21,441 bases of DNA, from positions 1 through 21,441 of the forward strand of contig DCKD01000027.1 of assembly GCA_002320245.1 (NCBI GenBank). The letters run 5' to 3'. Origin of the DNA: Lachnospiraceae bacterium UBA1683. Lineage in GTDB: Bacteria > Bacillota > Clostridia > Lachnospirales > Lachnospiraceae. The notes under the pieces are model-generated. The model saw only the letters and a program-made list of their open reading frames with translations, did no database searches and was not told the origin of the DNA. Of the stretch, positions 15,542-21,441 are shown piece after piece. The stretch's first letter is position 1. Every line of letters begins with the position of its first letter. Made by a program: the position numbers and the translations under genes.

Positions 15542-16287
15542 TTATGCAGCTCTACACATAACTTCCTTTTTTTCATCCGATAACTGATATTTCTCCATTA
15601 GGTTTTCAAGCTCTTCTTTATTTCCCTTATGAATTGCTTTGTGAAATGGCAGTATCATAATAATAAGATTATTATACTTATCTGTTCCCCCATATCTCAA
15701 AGGAACTTTATGATGACACTCCCAGTCTCTCAATGTTAATTCTTCACCGCTAATTGCACATTTTCTATATTGGGCAATAAATTTTGAGATACGATTATCA
15801 TTGTATTCAATAGAACGATACTCACAGTAATATCTCTGTATGTGTATAAGGACTTCCTTGTTTACCGCTTTTAAATTATCATGTATCAAGGATCTTCCTT
15901 CATTTGTGTATGGACAGATAGTTTGATTAAATTGTATCGCATATCTATGTTTCCATGCATGAATAGGAATTATAATCATATCGTGAGCTTTATACCATTT
16001 AGGATTATACCTGCCATATCGCTTTAAAAGTGTTACTGATAAATCTGCTTTATTTGCTGGTTTCCAATCTCTTCTCAGCCTGTTGTATAAAGATTTTGTA
16101 AGTTGTTGACCTAAATGGGCTAAGTCTTTGTTCACGTGCGTAGCCACTTCGTAATAATTGTGAATTCCCATTACTACCGTATTGTATTTCCACACTGCAT
16201 CACGTTAATCATACTTCATTTCTTGGCTGTCAGATATAGTTTGTTTTGAAGTTGTCTTACTTTTCCTTTGGAGTTGTTAGTCTTCAT
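15542..16287 (-). pseudogene. Group II intron-encoded protein: N-terminal stub plus maturase/HNH tail
   Basis: The start is ATG 16287, giving MKTNNSKGKVRQLQNKLYLT followed by AKK and a stop at 16216. This matches the first residues of LtrA-like proteins (xVRxLQxKLYLxAK). Then the frame from 16195 to 15542 (217 residues) gives the maturase domain (TVVMGIHNYYEVATHVN, KSLYNRLRRDWK) and an HNH endonuclease: CAISGEELTLRDWECHHKVPL and RYGGTDKYNNLIIM with HKAIHKG. The whole reverse-transcriptase palm and fingers, several hundred residues in the family, are missing between them near 16196-16215. The tail could only be made from the GTG at 16195, which has no evident ribosome site. Confidence 0.8.
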
Positions 16288-16289
16288 GA

Positions 16290-16650
16290 CATTCTCTCAC
16301 ACTTACCCTCTCTACAAACTTGAATGAAGTAGGGACCCTTCCCTAGACTGCGTTCTCTTACACAGCCATTATAGGTACTATGCTCCCCTCCGACTCCCTC
16401 CTGTCATGATAGTGATTTCGCCAAGCTTATACTCTTCATCTTTACCTTTCGGTGACAGGTAGGGTCTCTCCTGTTCCGAACTACACTTTTCATACATACC
16501 GCTTCCTCTATACCGAGGGATTCCTCCGTGCTGCTTCCAGTATCTTCACACGTTCCATGGTTTTCCCCTATATTACCAAGGCTCAACTTCCCTTTGTTCT
16601 CTTCCGAGACCTTTTTATCGATATGGCAGAATTCACTTTTACTCTCATTT
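16290..16650 (-). ncRNA. 5' structured region of the group II intron
   Basis: About 360 bases without a credible gene. The DNA is GC-richer than its surroundings and holds no protein-like pattern, except an open frame at 16404-16586 that I take as incidental. Its position, directly 5' of the intron-protein start, is that of intron domains I-IV. Domain I is probably incomplete because its usual size is larger. I could not fold it by eye beyond local hairpins. Confidence 0.5.
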
Positions 16651-16712
16651 TATTTTCTTTATTCAACTGACATTTTCTTTACACCATTTACTGTTTATTT
16701 TCATTTGCAAAA

Positions 16713-16764
16713 AATCCGAAACAGTCCGACTGTGTATCATCACACAGACAACCCATTTCGGATT
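16713..16764 (-). terminator. Rho-independent terminator of the PF06541 gene
   Basis: An outer stem AATCCGAAA/TTTCGGATT (16756-16764 with 16713-16721) encloses an inner stem CTGTGT/ACACAG. On the minus strand the stem is followed directly by a T-run (ATTTTTTGC). It lies 75 bases after the stop of the membrane protein. It also marks the border between chromosomal genes and the mobile-DNA remnants. Confidence 0.85.
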
Positions 16765-16838
16765 CTGCATATTCCCTCACGTTTTGCCAATTCACTCAAA
16801 GATATCTTTTGGTCCGTCGTAACAAGACCTAACTCATC

Positions 16839-18191
16839 TTACTCCACTACCATTGCATTTGGATATATCCGTTCCATCCGTTCATCCGGAAAATGTTCAT
16901 CGAAGAATGCTCCTATTTCCGTATGTACCCCTGCCTCTCCATTGTGTCTCTGCGTGTACCGGTTCAACGCCAATCCTGACATTATAATATTAAAAATCAT
17001 AAATACAATCATAATCCAGCTCAGAATGATTCCTGTCTTTTTCGGTATTTTCTCAATCCAGTCTGACAGACGAGGATACAAAAGCCGCATCCACACTACT
17101 GATGCAATTCCCCAGAAAAAGCAATACAAAAGATTAATCCTTCCACCCAGATTGAACGGAATCTCACTGTAATCCCAAAATACCGTACCAAATACTAATT
17201 CCGTAAACACGCTGCATATGTACTCATAAGCTCCCCCAAGTACCGTTCCAAACACAAAAATGTAGCTGTCACTGTGATTCCGGTACTGATACAAAATTGT
17301 GGTAAGCAGCACTGCTCCCAATCCCCACACGATACTAAACGGGCCATACACAACACTACTCCGGCTCATCAGCTCCCCCGACGTAACCAGACAGAAAATA
17401 GTTTCTGTAATGTCCCCCAAAAATGCCCCTAAGAAAAACAGGCATACCAGTTTATAAAAGCTGCATCCGACTGCAAATACACCCTTCTTTTCCTTTTCTT
17501 CTTCCTGTCTGCGCTCTTGCTCCTGCCGAGCTTCAAGAAGTTTCTTCGCCTCCAGTTGAGGATAACCATTTCCGATATGTTTTAATACCCATCCGGCCAA
17601 GCCTTCTCCCATCCAGTCCGCCTGTTTCTGTAAGCTTTCAGAAACATTTCCGATAATACCTGCTTTCTTAATTTTTGATTTCACTGCCAGCACACCTGTC
17701 AAAGTCCCCAGAAAATCAATTGCAAGAATCGTATAAACTATGATCAGCAAAATCTCTCCTGCCCATCCCGGCAGCATCCGAAGTAACTTCTTCATTATTG
17801 GATTTAGAAAACAGATACTGATTACCGATGCAAATCCCCACATAGCAAGATAGGAAAGATTAACATAGCCGCCAAACTGAAACCGCTTTCTTGAATAATC
17901 CCACCATTTTCTGTGGAAAATTCGCTCCAATACAACTCCTGTCGCAAGCGAAATCAAAAAAGAAAGAATTGCGCCTCCGAGAAATAAAAAGAACCATTCA
18001 TTTCTCAGTTCCCCAAGAAAAATTGCAAACGCAATACCCCCAAGTCCATATGCGGGACACCACGGACCATATAGAAATCCCACATCGACAAATTTTTTCT
18101 TCTGAATTGCCGCAGCAGTTGTCCCAACCACCCATCCGAGAACGGAGTAGATGAAAAAAAGCCACAGCAATTGATACACCGTATATTCCAA
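16839..18191 (-). CDS. Membrane protein with two PF06541 (putative ABC transporter type IV permease) domains
   Basis: The 450-residue protein is hydrophobic and has a tandem duplication. Each half has the same signature: YGPW (41-44), WDYS (97-100) and FGGYVNL (106-112) in the first; YGPF (282-285), WDYS (339-342) and FNLGGRINL (346-354) in the second. A charged linker (EARQEQERRQEEEKEKK, about 220-236) joins them, and a hydrophilic tail of about 40 residues ends the protein. The family is named as a putative ABC permease, but no function is established that I can rely on. The start is TTG 18191, with GAGGAAG a few bases upstream; no ATG is nearby. It begins 56 bases after copA with no good terminator between, so it may be cotranscribed with the copper genes. 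Confidence 0.8.
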   Translation of the reverse strand: MEYTVYQLLWLFFIYSVLGWVVGTTAAAIQKKKFVDVGFLYGPWCPAYGLGGIAFAIFLGELRNEWFFLFLGGAILSFLISLATGVVLERIFHRKWWDYSRKRFQFGGYVNLSYLAMWGFASVISICFLNPIMKKLLRMLPGWAGEILLIIVYTILAIDFLGTLTGVLAVKSKIKKAGIIGNVSESLQKQADWMGEGLAGWVLKHIGNGYPQLEAKKLLEARQEQERRQEEEKEKKGVFAVGCSFYKLVCLFFLGAFLGDITETIFCLVTSGELMSRSSVVYGPFSIVWGLGAVLLTTILYQYRNHSDSYIFVFGTVLGGAYEYICSVFTELVFGTVFWDYSEIPFNLGGRINLLYCFFWGIASVVWMRLLYPRLSDWIEKIPKKTGIILSWIMIVFMIFNIIMSGLALNRYTQRHNGEAGVHTEIGAFFDEHFPDERMERIYPNAMVVE

Positions 18192-18247
18192 ATATCTTCC
18201 TCACTTTTCCAAAATAGTAATTTTTACCCCTGACCCCGGTCAGCATT

Positions 18248-18457
18248 TTACTGAATGGAAATCACTGTATAATCTTTCTCTTCCACTGCTTTTTTCAGGA
18301 CCTCATCTGCAATCTCCGCATGCAATGTCACAACTGCGGTTCCTGCCTCATGGCTTACCTCCGCAGTATCCACCTCCGGCAGCGCCTCCAGCGCCTTCTT
18401 TACAGCCGCCTCACAGTGTCCGCACATCATTCCTTCAATCTTCATTGTTTTTTTCAT
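18248..18457 (-). CDS. copZ: Possible internally started CopZ-like copper chaperone (in frame within copA)
   Basis: Inside the copA frame an ATG at 18457 is preceded by a perfect AGGAGG (18466-18471) at 8 bases. From it 69 residues would be made: MKKTMKIEGMMCGHCEAAVK and on to DYTVISIQ. That is exactly one HMA domain with the CxxC metal site (Cys12, Cys15) and the usual CopZ length. The site is better than the one for copA itself. One reading frame may thus give both a tethered domain and a free chaperone that delivers Cu(I) to CopA. Alternatively copZ fused to copA by loss of a stop and the ribosome site is only a relic. Expression from here is inferred. Confidence 0.6.
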   Translation of the reverse strand: MKKTMKIEGMMCGHCEAAVKKALEALPEVDTAEVSHEAGTAVVTLHAEIADEVLKKAVEEKDYTVISIQ

Positions 18458-20809
18458 TGTTTTTTCCTCCTGCCTTTTCTCTTCGTTTTGCTTTAAATCA
18501 TTGATAGCTTTACTTTTTAACCTGCTGCTGTTTTTTCTGTCCCTTCTGTCGTCGTACATCCGAAAAAAATTCAGCCTGAGCGCATTTGTCACAACACAAA
18601 AACTGGACAGGCTCATTGCCGCCGCACCGAACATCGGGTTCAATTTCCACCCCAGTAAAGGATACCACATTCCGGCAGCTAAAGGAATCCCTATTACATT
18701 ATAGAAAAACGCCCAGAACAGATTTTCATGGATATTGCGGAGTGTAGCCCTGCTCATGCGGATTGCCGCCGGCACATCACTTAGGCGGCTCTTCATCAGC
18801 ACTACATCGGCTGCGTCAATGGCGATATCCGTTCCCGCACCAATGGCAATTCCCATATCTGCCCTTGTCAATGCCGGAGCGTCATTGATGCCATCTCCGA
18901 CCATCATTACGTTTCCTTTTTGTTTCAAATCCCGAATAACGCTTTCCTTTCCGTCCGGCAGCACCCCGGCAATTACTTCGTCCACACCTGCCTGCTGTCC
19001 GATTGCCCTTGCCGTCTGCTCATTGTCCCCGGTCAGCATCACCACACGGACTCCCATATTCTGTAATTGTTTCACTGCCTTCGGGCTGTCATTCTTAATT
19101 ACATCAGCAACCGCAATCACTCCAATAAGTTCTCCGTCACGGCTGAAAAACAAAGGTGTTTTTCCTTTCTCCGCAAGACGCCGTGCTGTTTGTGCCATGG
19201 AATCTGAAATGTCAGTCTGTGAACCGATAAATGTTTGATTTCCCGCGCAGAGCAATTTCCCCTCTAACACTGCCGAAAGACCATTTCCCGGAACCGCCTG
19301 AAATTGTTCCACCTCTTTTGTCTGAATTCCTTGTTCTTCCGCCTTCTGCAGAATTGCAGATGCAAGCGGATGTTCACTTTTTCTTTCCAACGCAAACGCG
19401 TTCTCTAACAGCACAGTTTCTGTTATACCCTCGCCTGGTATGATATCAGTCACTTTTGGCTCACCGCTTGTAATAGTTCCGGTTTTATCCAGAGCAACAA
19501 TTTGCACTTTTCCGGTTTCCTCCAGAGAGACAGCCGTTTTGAACATGATTCCATTCTTTGCACCCATGCCGTTTCCTACCATAATGGCAACCGGAGTTGC
19601 AAGTCCAAGCGCACACGGGCAGCTAATGACTAAAACCGAAATTCCTCTCGCCAACGAAAATCCGACACTCTGTCCTGCAATCAGCCAAACCATAATTGTA
19701 ATCACCGCAATAGCAATCACTGCCGGCACGAAAATCCCGGATACCCTGTCCGCAACTTTTGCAATCGGCGCTTTCGTTGCAGCCGCATCACTGACCATCT
19801 GAATAATCTGGGACAACGTTGTATCTTCGCCGACACGGGTTGCCTCACATTTCAGGAAACCGGACTGATTTACTGTCGCCGCTGATACGGTATCCCCCTC
19901 TGCTTTGTCTACAGGAATGCTTTCTCCGGTAAGCGCAGATTCATTTACCGCGCTGCTGCCTTCCAATACCTTCCCGTCTACCGGTATATTTTCTCCGGGA
20001 CGCACAACAAATATATCGCCTTTTTGCACTTGCACGATGTCCACTTCTGTCTCCACACCGTTTCTCAAAACGACGGCTGTCTTTGGTGCCAGTTTCATCA
20101 GGCTTTTCAACGCATCGGTTGTCCTCCCTTTCGAATGCGCCTCCAGCATCTTCCCGACTGTAATCAATGTCAGGATCATCGCCGCCGACTCAAAATAAAA
20201 TTCATGCATCCAAGACATGACTGCATCCATATCCATGCGCATCTGTGCATCCGTCATCAAAAATAATGCCACCGTACTATATGCAAAGGATGCGCCTGCT
20301 CCGAGCGCAACAAGCGTATCCATATTCGGGGCTTTGTGGAGCAGCCCCTTCATCCCGCTGATAAAGAACTTCTGATTAACTACCATGACAGCTCCTGTCA
20401 GCAAAAGCTGAGTCAATCCCATTGCCACGTGATTATCTTCCATAAAAGAAGGAATCGGCCAGTTCCACATCATATGCCCCATCGAGACATATAACAGCGG
20501 AATCAGAAAGCACAATGATGCAATCAGCCTCCTCCGCAGAATCGGGGTTTCCAGATTCTTTAATAAATCATCACCTTCCGCATTCTGTTGATTTCCCGCT
20601 ACTCCTTTTGAACTTTTCAGCGCCGCTCCATATCCGGCAGCCTCCACAGCCCCAATCACTGCCGATGAAGGCGCGCTGCCTTCCACCCCCATAGAATTCG
20701 TCAGCAGGCTTACCGAGCAGCTCTCCACTCCCGGCACCTGTGTCACCGCCTTCTCCACTCTTGCACTGCAAGCGGCACAGCTCATCCCGGTTACTGTATA
20801 ATGTTCCAT
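18248..20809 (-). CDS. copA: P1B-type Cu(I)-exporting ATPase with N- and C-terminal metal-binding domains
   Basis: The product has 853 residues from ATG 20809, where AGAGG lies 8 bases upstream; an in-frame GTG at 20818 overlaps that site. The N-terminal HMA domain has GMSCAAC (Cys11, Cys14). Eight membrane segments are expected. The actuator TGES, transmembrane CPC (397-399), phosphorylated Asp441 in DKTGT, HP (480-481), GDGIND and MSLSS all match Cu(I) ATPases (P1B-1). They pump cytosolic Cu(I) out at the cost of ATP. Unusually, a basic linker (RLKSKAINDLKQNEEKRQEE) leads to a C-terminal second HMA domain with MMCGHC, resembling a separate CopZ chaperone. csoR lies 38 bases upstream in the same operon. 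Confidence 0.95.
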   Translation of the reverse strand: MEHYTVTGMSCAACSARVEKAVTQVPGVESCSVSLLTNSMGVEGSAPSSAVIGAVEAAGYGAALKSSKGVAGNQQNAEGDDLLKNLETPILRRRLIASLCFLIPLLYVSMGHMMWNWPIPSFMEDNHVAMGLTQLLLTGAVMVVNQKFFISGMKGLLHKAPNMDTLVALGAGASFAYSTVALFLMTDAQMRMDMDAVMSWMHEFYFESAAMILTLITVGKMLEAHSKGRTTDALKSLMKLAPKTAVVLRNGVETEVDIVQVQKGDIFVVRPGENIPVDGKVLEGSSAVNESALTGESIPVDKAEGDTVSAATVNQSGFLKCEATRVGEDTTLSQIIQMVSDAAATKAPIAKVADRVSGIFVPAVIAIAVITIMVWLIAGQSVGFSLARGISVLVISCPCALGLATPVAIMVGNGMGAKNGIMFKTAVSLEETGKVQIVALDKTGTITSGEPKVTDIIPGEGITETVLLENAFALERKSEHPLASAILQKAEEQGIQTKEVEQFQAVPGNGLSAVLEGKLLCAGNQTFIGSQTDISDSMAQTARRLAEKGKTPLFFSRDGELIGVIAVADVIKNDSPKAVKQLQNMGVRVVMLTGDNEQTARAIGQQAGVDEVIAGVLPDGKESVIRDLKQKGNVMMVGDGINDAPALTRADMGIAIGAGTDIAIDAADVVLMKSRLSDVPAAIRMSRATLRNIHENLFWAFFYNVIGIPLAAGMWYPLLGWKLNPMFGAAAMSLSSFCVVTNALRLNFFRMYDDRRDRKNSSRLKSKAINDLKQNEEKRQEEKTMKKTMKIEGMMCGHCEAAVKKALEALPEVDTAEVSHEAGTAVVTLHAEIADEVLKKAVEEKDYTVISIQ
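18466..18471 (-). promoter_or_regulatory. Strong internal ribosome binding site in copA
   Basis: AGGAGG on the minus strand, 8 bases before an in-frame ATG (18457). It codes for part of RQEEKT in the CopA linker. Consensus sequence and spacing make accidental occurrence less likely, though GAG/GAA-rich linkers can produce it. Confidence 0.6.
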
Positions 20810-20847
20810 CTTTGCCACCTCTCTTTTGGTTATCTGTTTCTATCTTA

Positions 20848-21153
20848 TCATCTCATCAGTTTCTGAAGTGTTTTCACGAGTTCATCCACAGTCTCATCCT
20901 TACCTGCGCGGATATCATCCGCCACACAAGTTCTGATATGATTTGCCAACAAAACCTTATTAAAGCTATTCAGTGCGGCGTTCACCGCGGATACCTGGAC
21001 AAGAATATCCGTACAGTACGCATCCTCTTCCACCATACGTTTAATGCCACGCACCTGCCCTTCAATCCGGTTCAGCCGGTGAATCAACTCCTTATATTCG
21101 TTATCTGTACGCTCTTTCGTTTTATGACAACAACACTGCTGATTTTTATCCAT
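20848..21153 (-). CDS. csoR: CsoR-family copper-sensing transcriptional repressor
   Basis: A 101-residue all-alpha protein with the family core HRLNRIEGQVRGIKRMVEED. The Cu(I) ligands Cys47 (AYCTDIL), His72 and Cys76 (NHIRTC) are all present, which is the copper-sensing set and separates it from the sulfur-sensing CstR and formaldehyde-sensing FrmR types. A short N-terminal extension has CCCH (7-10), which might bind metal. Apo-CsoR tetramers bind their operator and release it on Cu(I) binding. The gene starts 54 bases below an operator-containing promoter and precedes copA, so it represses its own operon. Confidence 0.93.
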   Translation of the reverse strand: MDKNQQCCCHKTKERTDNEYKELIHRLNRIEGQVRGIKRMVEEDAYCTDILVQVSAVNAALNSFNKVLLANHIRTCVADDIRAGKDETVDELVKTLQKLMR

Positions 21154-21207
21154 TCTTTCCGCCCCCCTGATTCCTGCCTGTCTCTTGTTCTCTGTCGAAC
21201 TGTACTT

Positions 21208-21236
21208 ATCATATACCCTATATGGGTATATGTCAA
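21208..21236 (-). promoter_or_regulatory. csoR-copA promoter with CsoR operator
   Basis: On the minus strand TTGACA (21231-21236) and TATGAT (21208-21213) are 17 bases apart, close to consensus. Between them lies a palindrome with perfect 8-base arms, ATATACCC and GGGTATAT, around 5 bases (21211-21231). TACCC...GGGTA is the core of known CsoR operators. Repressor bound here would exclude RNA polymerase. Confidence 0.9.
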
Positions 21237-21239
21237 GTC

Positions 21240-21417
21240 TTTCCGGCTTACCTTTCTCCGCATTATGCGTCTTTGCTGTTTACAGGCGGGTAGGCAGCAA
21301 TTCTAACCGAGTGCCACAGGCACTCAGCCCCCCCTCGCGGCAGTCGCCAAATAGATATGCCGGCAAGGCTACTTGGCTCGTTGCCCGCGGAAATAAAAAA
21401 AGATGCAGTCACCCATA
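21240..21417. other. Non-coding region upstream of csoR
   Basis: I see no gene in these bases. They hold a GAGTGCC/GGCACTC hairpin with a 3-base loop (21309-21325), with no T-run on either side, a C-run and GC-rich sequence unlike the AT-rich chromosomal gaps. This and the motif that follows may be the edge of a dispersed repeat or mobile element beyond the window. Confidence 0.4.
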
Positions 21418-21439
21418 CAATGTCATTAAGTTAACATTG
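21418..21439 (-). repeat. Inverted relative of the left-end motif
   Basis: On the minus strand it starts CAATGT, contains TTAACTTAA and ends TGACATTG, making it palindromic at its ends. It matches the motif at 77-100 in all but a few bases and in opposite orientation. The window stops just after it, so the full extent is not visible. Confidence 0.4.
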
Positions 21440-21441
21440 AA

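Larger units (their letters stand above)
15405..16650 (-). mobile_element. Group II intron remnant with deleted reverse transcriptase
   Basis: On the minus strand the remnant runs from structured non-coding 5' DNA (about 16650-16290) through a 23-codon start of the intron protein and a maturase/HNH tail to domains V and VI. The exon following it is the CHAP gene. The 3' splice point lies between about 15400 and 15415. The 5' end is uncertain: I find no clear GUGYG start, and a terminator at 16713 bounds it. No 5' exon of the CHAP gene is seen on the other side. The intron cannot retrohome alone without its reverse-transcriptase domain; splicing would need intact RNA and maturase supplied in trans. 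Confidence 0.7.

Noticed and set aside
16404..16586. Open frame of 60 codons (MSLGNIGENHGTC...) in the intron 5' region
   Set aside because: It lies in the structured RNA part of the group II intron, has no ribosome site or recognisable domain, and is best explained as incidental translation of conserved intron RNA.
18219..18245. CTGACC/GGTCAG palindrome after copA
   Set aside because: The arms are separated by two bases, so a hairpin needs a smaller stem, and no T-run follows on the minus strand. It is too weak to call a terminator.
1..21441. CRISPR arrays, tRNA and rRNA genes, riboswitches
   Set aside because: I looked for regular direct repeats, tRNA cloverleaf ends and T-box or other leader structures and saw none that I could support.

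Overview
The window reads as a low-GC Firmicutes chromosome, most likely a gut Lachnospiraceae (Blautia / Ruminococcus gnavus / Dorea type). The grounds are AGGAGG-type ribosome binding sites, AT-rich intergenic DNA, YesM/YesN-type regulators, a CsoR-CopA copper module and degraded Clostridia-type mobile DNA. The genus is inference. All intact protein genes lie on the minus strand, so functional order runs from high to low coordinates.

Right part (18.2-21.3 kb): a copper-homeostasis operon. A TTGACA-17-TATGAT promoter has a CsoR-type palindrome in its spacer. It drives csoR and then a P1B copper ATPase (copA) whose C-terminus is a CopZ-like metal-binding domain. That domain has its own strong internal ribosome binding site and ATG. 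A membrane protein with two PF06541 repeats follows and ends in a clear terminator.

Middle (13.7-16.7 kb): a cluster of mobile-DNA remnants. It contains a group II intron whose reverse-transcriptase domain is deleted, with domain V and a maturase/HNH tail remaining. The intron sits in a broken CHAP-hydrolase gene. Next come an IS3-family transposase with several lesions and a response-regulator fragment.

Left part (0.4-13.7 kb): a glycan-utilisation locus of nine genes. In order of transcription these are a GH2 LacZ-like protein that has lost its catalytic TIM barrel, a GH95 alpha-L-fucosidase, a YesM-type histidine kinase, a YesN-type response regulator, a solute-binding lipoprotein that may be a sensor, a second solute-binding lipoprotein, two CUT1 ABC permeases, and a Gfo/Idh/MocA protein of GH109 type. 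No ABC ATPase is present; such importers commonly share an MsmK-type ATPase encoded elsewhere. The glycosidases lack signal peptides, so the picture is import of intact oligosaccharides and cytoplasmic degradation. The activities predicted from the families (alpha-GalNAc, alpha-1,2-fucose, beta-galactose) would match blood-group A/H-type mucin or milk glycans, except that the beta-galactosidase has no active site.

The extreme left end carries a fragment of a tyrosine recombinase. Two related 22-24 bp partly palindromic motifs lie near the two window ends in opposite orientation.
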